NCBI GenBank assembly: GCA_964349045.1
Contig: CAYGFI010000150.1
Span: 1-11,851 of the forward strand
DNA from: JACJXF01 sp964349045
Lineage (GTDB): Bacteria; Bacteroidota; Bacteroidia; Bacteroidales; GCA-2748055
Reading direction: 5' to 3'
Length of the DNA: 11,851 bases
The translations under genes were made by a program, and so were the position numbers. Below the pieces are notes generated by a model. The model saw only the letters and a program-made list of their open reading frames with translations. It did not search any database and was not told where the DNA came from. Position 1 is the stretch's first letter. Every line of letters starts with the position of its first letter. Positions 1 to 6,223 of this stretch are shown here, one piece after another.

Positions 1-52
1 CCCCATGATAGGAGGGAGTAGTTATCTGATATAATAAAATTTCCCTGCAAGA

Positions 53-271
53 ATGAAAAATAAACCTGACAAAGAGATTCCTGATACCATGAGTAAAGAT
101 CCGGGAAACTGGAAAGGGCTGTTTTATTTTAATCGAAAAGATACCCGGTTAATTGTGCCAAAATTATATCCATCCAGGGGATGGACTTTTAACTTTGCAA
201 GCCCATATACTTATGTGGCATTAATTGCCATAATATTAATTATCGTCGCTTCTCAATACTTTCTAAAATAA
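53..271 (+). CDS. Small membrane protein, DUF5808-like
   Basis: This 72-residue protein has a polar N-terminus, a central conserved-looking block and one C-terminal hydrophobic helix at about residues 52-70. The block runs from NWKG (residues 19-22) through LFYFN and the IVPK segment to GWTFNFASP (43-51). The order NWK-G-FY-N, VPK, GWT-NFA-P resembles DUF5808, a family of small membrane proteins of unknown role; I matched this from memory. The product is probably an inner-membrane protein with one segment. The start could be the ATG at 53 or the in-frame ATG at 89, which would still keep the whole conserved block. The next gene begins 8 bases after its stop, so the two are probably co-transcribed. 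No function can be assigned. Confidence 0.6.
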   Translation: MKNKPDKEIPDTMSKDPGNWKGLFYFNRKDTRLIVPKLYPSRGWTFNFASPYTYVALIAIILIIVASQYFLK

Positions 272-279
272 AAGCCAAA

Positions 280-1005
280 ATGAAAAGACTTAGCATAATT
301 TTATTAGCATTCCTCTTATCTTCTGCGATGACATCGAATGCACAAAATCTCAAATCCATTTTAAAGAAACATTATTCAGCGGTTGGCCAGAACAAGATTA
401 ACCAGGTAGAAGCTGTTGTTATATATGGAAAAATCAATCAAATGGGAATGGAACTTCCCTTTGTATTTTACCAGAAGCGCCCGGGAAAAGTGAAATTTGA
501 AGCAACTTTTCAGGAAATGCAACTTGTGCAGGCTTTCGATGGCAAGGACGGCTGGGCGATTAATCCGATGAGCGGACCTGAGCCTGTCGTTATGGGCATC
601 AGTGAGAAGAAAACAATGCAAACCATGGCTGATATTGATGGTCGGTTATATAACTGGAAGAAAAAGAAATTCAAGGTAAAATATGAAGGCAATGAGGATT
701 TCGAGGGAGTTACGATGTATAAAATTAAGCTTGAAGCATCTGAAGATGACATTGAAACCTATTATATCCATTCCGGTACCTATTTGATTTCCAAAGTGGA
801 CTCGAAAAATAAAGTCCAGGGAATGGATGTGGAAGCAAGCAAAATATATACTGACATCAGGGATATTGATGGTATCATGGTGCCATTTAAAATTGAAACA
901 TTTATGATGGGGCAAGAGGCCGGGGAACTGATAATTACTGGTTTTGAAATAAAAAGTGCAGGGGAGATTCCGGATAGCATATTTATCAAGCCTGGTAAAA
1001 AATAG
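280..1005 (+). CDS. Secreted LolA-like / outer-membrane lipoprotein-sorting fold protein
   Basis: This 241-residue protein begins with a clear Sec signal peptide: Lys-Arg, then a hydrophobic core at residues 5-16, with cleavage probably after SNA at about residue 21. The mature part opens with a helix (LKSILKKHYSAVGQ) and continues as alternating beta strands, including VVIYGKI, FVFYQKRPGKVKFE and the QAFDGKDGWAINP segment. The pattern 'help of a helix, then a half-barrel of strands around R-P-x-K-x-R/K and DG-GW' is typical of the LolA/LolB fold and of Bacteroidota proteins annotated as outer-membrane lipoprotein-sorting proteins. It has no Cys after the signal peptide, so it is a soluble periplasmic protein and not a lipoprotein. 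It follows the small membrane protein gene by 8 bases. A specific cargo cannot be inferred, and it is unlikely to be canonical LolA itself. Confidence 0.72.
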   Translation: MKRLSIILLAFLLSSAMTSNAQNLKSILKKHYSAVGQNKINQVEAVVIYGKINQMGMELPFVFYQKRPGKVKFEATFQEMQLVQAFDGKDGWAINPMSGPEPVVMGISEKKTMQTMADIDGRLYNWKKKKFKVKYEGNEDFEGVTMYKIKLEASEDDIETYYIHSGTYLISKVDSKNKVQGMDVEASKIYTDIRDIDGIMVPFKIETFMMGQEAGELIITGFEIKSAGEIPDSIFIKPGKK

Positions 1006-1178
1006 ACTCTGTACAGATATACGGTTATAAATAGAAATAAACAGATAAAATGGCGCCAACTGTTCTGATCTGCACTCAAAACGGCAGTTAATGCGTCCTA
1101 ACCTGAATTTCCATTTTTCCGTTTGCCCCTAACTGTTCCAACATTCGCCAGGGAATGATTAATCCATTTCTTATAAGT

Positions 1179-1217
1179 AAAAAAAACAAAAGAGGAAATC
1201 GTCACGATTCCCTCTTT
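1179..1217 (-). terminator. Intrinsic terminator of rnpB
   Basis: On the minus strand the arms at 1217-1205 and 1201-1189 form a 13-bp stem (AAAGAGGGAATCG with CGATTTCCTCTTT, one G-U pair) closed by a TGA loop. It is followed at once by TGTTTTTTTT. It lies directly downstream of the RNase P RNA 3' end and is the clearest Rho-independent terminator in the window. Confidence 0.9.
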
Positions 1218-1254
1218 CATTATATAACAGCCGGTCTGTAAGCCAGGTTCTGTA

Positions 1255-1269
1255 TCCCGCCAGGCGGGA
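1255..1269. repeat. CCCGCC/GGCGGG palindrome in rnpB (P19-like hairpin)
   Basis: Seven-base perfect arms (TCCCGCC and GGCGGGA) flank a single central base. In the RNA it forms a hairpin between the AGATAAATGATAGAA block and ACAGAACC, the place where a P19-type helix can occur. The core matches the palindrome at 1616-1626. Confidence 0.75.
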
Positions 1270-1456
1270 CTTCTATCATTTATCTAAGCGACCTACCCTC
1301 CGGGATTGAGCTGTCCTTCGCCGAGGCTATGGACAGCGGGGAGCGAGCAACTCCCGTTGCCCGGTTTATTTGGTCTTGCAACCCGTAAGCTGAACGGCTG
1401 CGAATGTCGCCATCCGCACCGGTAGGCTCTTACCCTGCCTTTTCACCATTATCTTA

Positions 1457-1522
1457 TCCTCCGAATCCGCCTAAAGGCGGAGAAGGAGGACCAGGTGCAC
1501 CTTCGCTAAAGCAATGGTGCAC
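1457..1522. repeat. Two adjacent hairpin repeats in the P12 region of rnpB
   Basis: The first unit (1457-1490) is a palindrome: TCCTCC, GAA, TCCGCC, a TAAA loop, GGCGGA, GAA, GGAGGA. That gives 12 paired bases around a symmetric GAA/GAA internal loop. The second unit has arms GTGCACC (1495-1501) and GGTGCAC (1516-1522), with inner GCT/AGC pairing. Both lie between J11/12 and the GGTGAAAAGG block, where E. coli RNase P RNA has only a short P12 hairpin. The P12 arm here is therefore built from repeat-like inserts. Confidence 0.75.
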
Positions 1523-1611
1523 GAAGACTGTTATTTTCTGTTCCAGTACTATACCCTCACGGATATCTGCGCTTTCGTCAGTACGGCGCTCTGTGTTGCC
1601 CGGACTTTCCT

Positions 1612-1630
1612 CTTCCCGCCAGGCGGAAAG
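1612..1630. repeat. CCGCC/GGCGG palindrome in rnpB P3
   Basis: The core CCGCCAGGCGG (1616-1626) is extended by CTT/AAG with one mismatch. It lies between P1/P2 and the GAGGAAAGTCCGGGC block, so it forms the P3 hairpin of RNase P RNA. The core is the same as in the palindrome at 1255-1269. Confidence 0.7.
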
Positions 1631-1654
1631 CGATAGAACGACCTGCTGTGAGTG

Positions 1655-1662
1655 CAAAGATA
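1655..1662 (-). promoter_or_regulatory. rnpB promoter -7 box (TATCTTTG)
   Basis: TATCTTTG on the minus strand matches the Bacteroidota -7 consensus TAnnTTTG and ends about 5 bases before the inferred 5' end of RNase P RNA, the expected distance. The region 20 bases further upstream lies inside the 3' end of the Smr gene and shows no good TTTG -33 box. rnpB can therefore start independently of the gene upstream. Confidence 0.65.
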
Positions 1663-1670
1663 TGAAAAAC

Positions 1671-2708
1671 TTACGGAATGATTACCATAGTCGCGCCATA
1701 GCCGTATTCTTTAAAGCTGGCATCCTGGTAGTGCAGATCGGGAAACTTTTCATCGAGGGCTTTGCGCAGAGTAAATTTCAGCTTTCCGTTCCCTACTCCA
1801 TGTATAAAAACTATCCGCTTTGTCTTGTGAAGTAAAGCGGTATCAAGCGCTATTTTAAATCGGGCCATCTGCAAATCGATTATTTCAGAATTACTTAATC
1901 CTGAAATATTGTCAGTAATTTCTTCAATATGTAAATCCACTTCCTCAGGTTCATTTTTGGTTTTCTTTATTTCGCGGGATATTGGTTCAGGCTTTTCACT
2001 CCTTTGCTTTTCATCCAGAAGTTTTGTGACATCCACTCCCCCTTCAGAAGCAAACCCGGTTTTCTTTTTGAAATTAACAATACTAAAAATAAGCGCATTG
2101 CGATCGAAGTAATCATTGTCAATTAATGCCTTACCCGAATATACATCCGAAGGATTCATAAAGACCGCGAGGGATATGGGTTCTCGCGGTACAAAAAAAT
2201 TATCCTGGTAAAACAAAACCTGAATATTAAAACGAATGATCCGGTTGAGATTATCCGGTAGAAATTTTCTGATTTTCATTTGTGTCCGCGAATCCATATT
2301 ACCCTGATCAAATAAAAGAGTTTCCTCTTCTCCATGCGTAGTGATTACATAATAAATATGGTAAGATGAATTATTGACCATATATGCGTAAAGATCTGAA
2401 CTCCGGGGTTTTGGAAGAATTGCAAAAACCAGTTCTTCGTCGGTATTCAGGGTTTTTGGCAGAGCCGGTTCAGGACTTTTTTTAACAGGCGCTTTGATCT
2501 CAATCGTTTTTACCGGTTCCGGAGTTGTTTCCGGTTTCTCATCTGACGGAAAATTTCCTGTATCTGCGATTAGTTCATTGATCATTACCGGCAATTCAAA
2601 TCCATCTGTTGTCTGTACCATGGCTTTGTTTTTATCCAGAAAGGCTGTTAGTATCCCTCCCCCGACATCATTCAAAAACTTCACCCGGTCACCTGTCTTT
2701 AATTTCAT
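1671..2708 (-). CDS. DUF2027 / Smr-domain protein
   Basis: This 345-residue cytoplasmic protein has three parts. Residues 1-50 form a small barrel-like segment (GDRVKFLNDVGGG, then VMINEL), followed by a Pro/Lys/Glu-rich linker at about 52-88. Residues 90-215 form a beta-rich middle domain of the DUF2027 type. After a second charged linker, residues 255-345 form a Smr domain with the VDLH motif (257-260), HGVGNGKL (303-310) and YGYGAT (335-340). Smr domains bind or cleave nucleic acids and are best known from the MutS2 C-terminus. Here the MutS ATPase is absent, so this is a stand-alone Smr protein. The VDLH-x-E and HGxGxG motifs are intact, so nuclease activity is possible but not shown. It is transcribed divergently from queA, and its stop lies about 21 bases before the rnpB 5' end. 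Confidence 0.85.
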   Translation of the reverse strand: MKLKTGDRVKFLNDVGGGILTAFLDKNKAMVQTTDGFELPVMINELIADTGNFPSDEKPETTPEPVKTIEIKAPVKKSPEPALPKTLNTDEELVFAILPKPRSSDLYAYMVNNSSYHIYYVITTHGEEETLLFDQGNMDSRTQMKIRKFLPDNLNRIIRFNIQVLFYQDNFFVPREPISLAVFMNPSDVYSGKALIDNDYFDRNALIFSIVNFKKKTGFASEGGVDVTKLLDEKQRSEKPEPISREIKKTKNEPEEVDLHIEEITDNISGLSNSEIIDLQMARFKIALDTALLHKTKRIVFIHGVGNGKLKFTLRKALDEKFPDLHYQDASFKEYGYGATMVIIP

Positions 2709-2724
2709 CTGGTAATATTTTATG

Positions 2725-2732
2725 CAAATTTA
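2725..2732 (-). promoter_or_regulatory. -7 box for the Smr gene (TAAATTTG)
   Basis: TAAATTTG on the minus strand fits TAnnTTTG and lies 16 bases before the ATG at 2708. A clear TTTG at -33 is not visible. The box is nearly back-to-back with the queA -7 box, one base away on the other strand. Confidence 0.5.
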
Positions 2733-2733
2733 G

Positions 2734-2741
2734 TATTTTTG
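2734..2741 (+). promoter_or_regulatory. -7 box for queA (TATTTTTG)
   Basis: TATTTTTG fits the Bacteroidota -7 consensus and lies 36 bases before the queA ATG. The -33 element is weak. Because it adjoins the Smr gene's -7 box on the opposite strand, the two promoters must share polymerase-binding space. Confidence 0.5.
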
Positions 2742-2777
2742 CCCTGCCTTTCCAGAAAAAAAATCTATTACTAAAGA

Positions 2778-3998
2778 ATGGGAAAAATAACCGGTTATAT
2801 CAGTATAGAGGATTTCAATTATAACCTGCCAGAAGAGCGAATTGCCAAATATCCTCTCCAAGTTCGTGATTCCTCGAAATTATTATTGTATACGCCGGGA
2901 CACATTCAGAGCAGGATTTTTAATGAATTGCCTGATATCCTTTCGGATCAGCACCATCTTATTTTCAATGATACCAGGGTTATCCAGGCAAGACTTTCTT
3001 TTTATAAGTCAAGCGGGGCAGCCATTGAAATTTTTTTACTTGAACCCCGGCTCCCTTCGGAATACAACCTTTCCTTTAGTTCAAATCACGAATGTGTCTG
3101 GAAATGCCTGGTCGGTAATGCTAAAAAATGGAAAACCGGCAAATTGCAGAAGGAGATCATATCCGGTAATACCCTTACCTTATTAACTGCAGAAATGTCA
3201 GGAAGTGAAGATAATTATTTCCTGATCCGGTTTTTATGGAGTAATCCATATTTAAGTTTTTCTGATATTATTGAACATGCCGGTACCACTCCTATTCCGC
3301 CTTACCTGAACCGTAAAGCTGAAGGATCAGACAGCATCCGTTACCAGACGGTATATTCAAAAAATGAAGGTTCAGTTGCAGCGCCCACAGCAGGATTGCA
3401 CTTCACAGAGGAAGTCCTTCGGAAAATTGAAAAAAAAGGTGTTTCGCAAACCCGGCTAACGCTTCACGTGGGAGCTGGAACGTTTATACCGGTGAAGTCT
3501 GAGAATGCAATGGAGCACCAAATGCATACGGAGCATATCTATTTGAACCGGAGAAGCATAGAAAATTTATTTGGTTCCGATAAGGATTTTATTGCTGTTG
3601 GAACAACTTCTGTGAGAACCCTGGAGAGCATCTATCATATTGCAGTTAAATTAAAAAATAGTCAGGGATATAAAGAAGTATTATTCCTGGATCAGTGGGA
3701 AGCCTATCAAACGGAATCGAAAATGAGCCGAAAAGAGGCGCTGGAGATTATCCTTTCATCCATGGATAAACAAAAGACAGAAAATCTAAAAATTTCAACC
3801 CGTATGATGATCATACCCGGTTATAAATTCAGGATGATCGATGGGATGATCACGAATTTCCATCAACCGGCGAGTACACTTTTGTTGATGATCTCTGCAT
3901 TTGTTGGTGATGACTGGAAAAATATTTATGATTACGCCATGAAGAACGGGTACAGGTTTTTGAGTTATGGGGATAGTTCATTTCTTCGTAACTCGTAA
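2778..3998 (+). CDS. queA: S-adenosylmethionine:tRNA ribosyltransferase-isomerase
   Basis: QueA transfers and isomerises the ribosyl part of S-adenosylmethionine onto preQ1 at position 34 of tRNAs with GUN anticodons, giving epoxyqueuosine. The 406-residue protein shows the family's motifs in order: an N-terminal FNYNLPEERIAKYP block, NDTRV (64-68), GTTPIPPYLNR (169-179), RYQTVY (188-193), APTAGLHFT (202-210), HVGAGTFIPV (230-239), EHQMHTE (246-252), GTTSVRTLES (275-284) and a C-terminal TNFHQP...STLLLMISAF...YRFLSYGD block. It is longer than E. coli QueA (356 residues), as is usual in Bacteroidota, with extra sequence around residues 90-150. The ATG at 2778 is the only start that keeps the complete N-terminal block without extending into the promoter. 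No other queuosine gene is nearby. It converges on the aldolase gene with 11 bases between. Confidence 0.95.
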   Translation: MGKITGYISIEDFNYNLPEERIAKYPLQVRDSSKLLLYTPGHIQSRIFNELPDILSDQHHLIFNDTRVIQARLSFYKSSGAAIEIFLLEPRLPSEYNLSFSSNHECVWKCLVGNAKKWKTGKLQKEIISGNTLTLLTAEMSGSEDNYFLIRFLWSNPYLSFSDIIEHAGTTPIPPYLNRKAEGSDSIRYQTVYSKNEGSVAAPTAGLHFTEEVLRKIEKKGVSQTRLTLHVGAGTFIPVKSENAMEHQMHTEHIYLNRRSIENLFGSDKDFIAVGTTSVRTLESIYHIAVKLKNSQGYKEVLFLDQWEAYQTESKMSRKEALEIILSSMDKQKTENLKISTRMMIIPGYKFRMIDGMITNFHQPASTLLLMISAFVGDDWKNIYDYAMKNGYRFLSYGDSSFLRNS

Positions 3999-4009
3999 CG
4001 TGTAAAGCG

Positions 4010-5041
4010 CTACGAATTTAAAAGCTGTATTAACCTGTCTGTAAATCCATTAATATCATCTTCCGTTGTATCAAAAGAAGTCATCCAACGATATTCTGAG
4101 CGGGATTCGTCCCATGGATAAAAGAAATAATCTTTCTGAAGCCCGGGAACAATTCTTTCCGGGAGAATTACAAATACTCCATTTGCCTGAACCTCCTGTG
4201 TCACATTAATTTCTTTAATGTTTTTTACCTTTTCATAAAGGAGTTGTGCCATTTGATTTGCATGCAGAGCATTTGATTTCCAAAGGTCGTTTTCCAGAAA
4301 TGCGATAAACTGTGCAGCTATAAATCTCATTTTTGATGCCAGTTGCATGCCCTGCTTACGGCGGTATTTAAAATCTCCGGCACTTTTGGAATCAAAGAAT
4401 ACAACAGCCTCGCCGTACATCATTCCGTTTTTGGTCCCCCCGAACGACAGGATATCAACTCCTGCATCGGAAGTAAACTCTCTGAAGCTCAATCCAAGAG
4501 AAGCGGCTGCATTGCTTATTCTGGCTCCATCCATATGAAGTTTCATGTCAAGGCTATGAGCAAAACCGGCCAGCTCTTTTATTTCTGCCTGTGTATAAAC
4601 TGTTCCCATTTCTGTGGTCTGGGAAATTGATATTATTTTTGGTTGAGTATGATGTTCATCTCCAAATCCGTGAAGATGTTTCTTTATTTCATGAGTCGTA
4701 AGTTTACCATTAACCGTAGCTATGCTCAAAAGTTTACAACCTGTGAATTTTTCAGGAGCTCCACATTCATCGACATTTATATGGGCGGTTTCGGCACAAA
4801 TTATCGAATGGTAGGGCTGAGTTAGAGCGCCAAGTCCCAATACATTGGCGGCGGTTCCATTAAAAACAAGATAAACAGAACTTTCCGGACCGAAAATTTT
4901 CTGCAAACTTTGAACTGCCTGAGTTGTTAAAGGGTCATTGCCATAGGCAAGAGTATGACCGGAGTTTGCATCATTCAGCGCTTTCATAATTGCAGAATGC
5001 ACTCCCGCGTTATTATCGCTGGCAAAACCTCTTTTTATCAT
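4010..5041 (-). CDS. ltaE: Low-specificity L-threonine aldolase, PLP-dependent
   Basis: This is a 343-residue fold-type I PLP enzyme that splits L-threonine or L-allo-threonine into glycine and acetaldehyde. Visible motifs are the N-terminal FASDNNAGVH, YGND (33-36), the phosphate-binding GTAAN (62-66), AHINVDECGAPE (86-97), HMDGARI (169-175, with the cofactor-pairing Asp171) and SFGGTKNG (199-206, with Lys204 as the Schiff-base lysine). The length is normal and nothing is missing. Assignment within the beta-eliminating lyase family is by motif. A related aldolase such as a phenylserine aldolase cannot be excluded, and the stereo-preference is not visible. The gene is monocistronic and has its own upstream promoter box at 5098-5105. 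Confidence 0.9.
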   Translation of the reverse strand: MIKRGFASDNNAGVHSAIMKALNDANSGHTLAYGNDPLTTQAVQSLQKIFGPESSVYLVFNGTAANVLGLGALTQPYHSIICAETAHINVDECGAPEKFTGCKLLSIATVNGKLTTHEIKKHLHGFGDEHHTQPKIISISQTTEMGTVYTQAEIKELAGFAHSLDMKLHMDGARISNAAASLGLSFREFTSDAGVDILSFGGTKNGMMYGEAVVFFDSKSAGDFKYRRKQGMQLASKMRFIAAQFIAFLENDLWKSNALHANQMAQLLYEKVKNIKEINVTQEVQANGVFVILPERIVPGLQKDYFFYPWDESRSEYRWMTSFDTTEDDINGFTDRLIQLLNS

Positions 5042-5097
5042 AATATTATTAATAATAGTAAGTATTACAATCTAATAGATTTAAGACCACTTTTTAC

Positions 5098-5105
5098 AAA
5101 TATAT
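5098..5105 (-). promoter_or_regulatory. -7 box for the threonine aldolase gene (TATATTTG)
   Basis: TATATTTG on the minus strand fits TAnnTTTG and lies 56 bases before the ATG, which leaves a 5' leader of about 50 bases. No clear TTTG at -33. Confidence 0.5.
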
Positions 5106-5383
5106 TAAACCTTAACGCGTTGTGGAATTGAATCTATGAAATAATCATTAATGTTATACTTAAACCTATCATGATTGAGCCGTCAGGCACAATATCCCCG
5201 TAGAAAAAATATCAAAACCAATATCTCCCTTCCCGCAGAGACGGAAAATGCAACCGTGTCCTTGTTTTTGCATTGAATTTTCGGTTTTCCATTATATGCT
5301 TGTTAAAATGGGTGCAACTATAATAAATAAACTGTTATAAAAATAGAAATTAAACGGTTCAAAACAAATTGAAACATTCCACT

Positions 5384-5391
5384 TATCTTTG
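5384..5391 (+). promoter_or_regulatory. -7 box for the fRMsr-PAS operon (TATCTTTG)
   Basis: TATCTTTG fits TAnnTTTG exactly and lies 26 bases before the fRMsr ATG. It is identical to the rnpB -7 box. No convincing -33 TTTG is visible. Confidence 0.55.
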
Positions 5392-5417
5392 CTGGCATTA
5401 TTAAAGCAAATGTACCA

Positions 5418-5879
5418 ATGGATAGCAAAAAGAAAACCAGACGTTATGAAAGGATATATGCCCAATTGGAAGAACTCCTGCAAAAAACCAATGATCCTGT
5501 TTCCAAAATGGCAACCATAAACGCTGTTCTTCATCATAAAATGGATCAATTTTTCTGGACGGGATTTTACCTCCTCAGTAATGGGCAATTAAGGGTAGGA
5601 CCTTACCAGGGTCCGGTTGCCTGTCAGGTTCTGGAAAAAAATAAAGGTGTGTGCTGGGCAGCAATTAATCATGGTAAAAGCATTATAGTTCCTGATGTTG
5701 AAAAATTTCCCGGACATATTGCATGCGACTCCCGTTCGAAATCAGAAATTGCCATCCCCCTGAGAAAACAGGATGGAGTTGTTGCCGGAGTACTTGATAT
5801 AGATAGTAAAGAACAAGGAAATTTCGATGAAAAAGATGTGGAGTATCTGGAAAAAATTATATCACTTATTTATAAATAA
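5418..5879 (+). CDS. msrC: Free methionine-(R)-sulfoxide reductase (GAF type)
   Basis: fRMsr reduces free methionine-R-sulfoxide, not protein-bound sulfoxide, in the cytoplasm, normally with thioredoxin as donor. The 153-residue protein is one GAF domain with the family's motifs: FFWTGFYLL (45-53), VGPYQGPVAC (60-69), GVC (77-79), FPGHIACDSRSKSEI (97-111) and GVLDIDS (124-130). The three conserved cysteines are Cys69, Cys79 and Cys103. Their spacing of 10 and 24 matches the catalytic and resolving cysteines of E. coli MsrC (84, 94, 118), so the enzyme should be active. The usual GVCG is GVCW here. The PAS gene starts 5 bases after the stop, so the two form an operon. The family assignment is firm; the gene symbol follows E. 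coli usage. Confidence 0.92.
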   Translation: MDSKKKTRRYERIYAQLEELLQKTNDPVSKMATINAVLHHKMDQFFWTGFYLLSNGQLRVGPYQGPVACQVLEKNKGVCWAAINHGKSIIVPDVEKFPGHIACDSRSKSEIAIPLRKQDGVVAGVLDIDSKEQGNFDEKDVEYLEKIISLIYK

Positions 5880-5884
5880 TACTA

Positions 5885-6223
5885 ATGAAAAAAGAATGGT
5901 TCCACAGCCTAGATTCGGCAATAACTATATGTGATAAAAAAGGCATTATTGTATATATGAACCGGAAATCTGTAGAAGTATTTGCCAGGGAAGGCGGGAA
6001 AAAACTGATTGGAAGTAATTTGCTGGATTGCCACCCTGAGGCATCAAGAAATACCTTACAAGAGATGTTAAAGACTGAAAAGGAAAATATTTATTCCATT
6101 GAAAAAAACGGAGTAAAAAAACTTATTATTCAAAAACCTGTATATCAGCACGGTAATTTTGATGGATTTATGGAATTGAGCATTATTATACCCGATGAAA
6201 TACCTCATTTTATAAGAACCTGA
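5885..6223 (+). CDS. Single PAS-domain protein
   Basis: This 112-residue cytoplasmic protein has no membrane segment or output domain. It reads as one PAS fold: ITICDKKGIIVYMN (13-26) as the first two strands, a helical region with VFAREGGKKLIG (32-43), then the conserved-looking NLLDCHPEASR (45-55), IYSIEKNGVKKLIIQKPVY (69-87) as the central strands, and FMELSIIIP near the end with a terminal PHF. PAS domains sense small ligands, redox state or cofactors. The Cys49-His50-Pro51 motif could matter for redox or metal sensing, but that is inference. It begins 5 bases after the fRMsr stop, suggesting co-expression and perhaps translational coupling. Its stop codon directly abuts that of the convergent UPF0316 gene. 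Confidence 0.78.
   Translation: MKKEWFHSLDSAITICDKKGIIVYMNRKSVEVFAREGGKKLIGSNLLDCHPEASRNTLQEMLKTEKENIYSIEKNGVKKLIIQKPVYQHGNFDGFMELSIIIPDEIPHFIRT

Larger units (their letters stand above)
1226..1650 (-). ncRNA. rnpB: RNase P RNA, bacterial class A
   Basis: This is the catalytic RNA of RNase P, which cleaves 5' leaders from pre-tRNA. On the minus strand the hallmark blocks appear in order: P1 5' strand ACAGCAGGTC (1649-1640); GAGGAAAGTCCGGGC of P4/CRI; GGAACAGAAAATAACAG of J11/12; GGTGAAAAGG and GGTAAGAGC of P11-P14; GCAAGACCAAATA; and the 3' block AGATAAATGATAGAA...ACAGAACCTGGCTTACAGACC ending in P1 3' strand GACCGGCTGT (1236-1227). The two P1 strands pair over nine of ten positions. The loop region before GCAAGACC reads CAGCTTACGGGTTG, and I see no obvious GGU motif for contacting tRNA CCA, as in some other lineages. 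At about 425 nt it is larger than the 377-nt E. coli RNA, mainly because the P12 region is expanded and P3 and P19 carry palindromes. The exact ends are inferred from P1 and may be off by a few bases. Confidence 0.95.
5042..5417. other. Gene-free stretch with two promoters and a repeat-like core
   Basis: No credible coding region lies here. The left end (5042-5110) is very AT-rich, includes the 13-base palindrome AATCTAATAGATT and carries the aldolase promoter. The core (about 5176-5290) has higher GC and contains separated CCGTC (5180s) and GACGG (5240s) that could pair, the block CCCCGTAGAAAAA, and a perfect inverted repeat AATGCAA (5247-5253) / TTGCATT (5268-5274). This resembles degenerate interspersed intergenic repeats seen in Bacteroidota, but I could not compare copies. 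The right end carries the fRMsr promoter. Confidence 0.5.

Noticed and set aside
1058..1140. AACTGTTC occurring twice downstream of the LolA-like gene, considered as an attachment site or operator
   Set aside because: Eight bases twice in about 75 is weak, and no integrase or mobile gene lies nearby.
1255..1630. Repeated palindromes considered as a CRISPR array
   Set aside because: The spacing is irregular, the units are only 11-34 bases, no spacer/repeat periodicity exists, and all of them sit inside rnpB.
1404..1835. 143-residue open frame on the plus strand and a 67-residue one on the minus strand, with Gly/Pro-rich PPKGGEGG-type sequence
   Set aside because: They lie across RNase P RNA and its palindromes. 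The Gly/Pro-rich text is the translation of a CCGCC/GGCGG repeat, not protein.
3985..4016. Inverted repeat TTCGTA/TACGAA between queA and the aldolase gene as a bidirectional terminator
   Set aside because: It has a six-base stem with a long loop and no U-tract on either side, so it is too weak to call.
4343..4825. Three plus-strand open frames inside the threonine aldolase gene
   Set aside because: They are antisense shadows of a gene with intact PLP-enzyme motifs and show no recognisable protein features.
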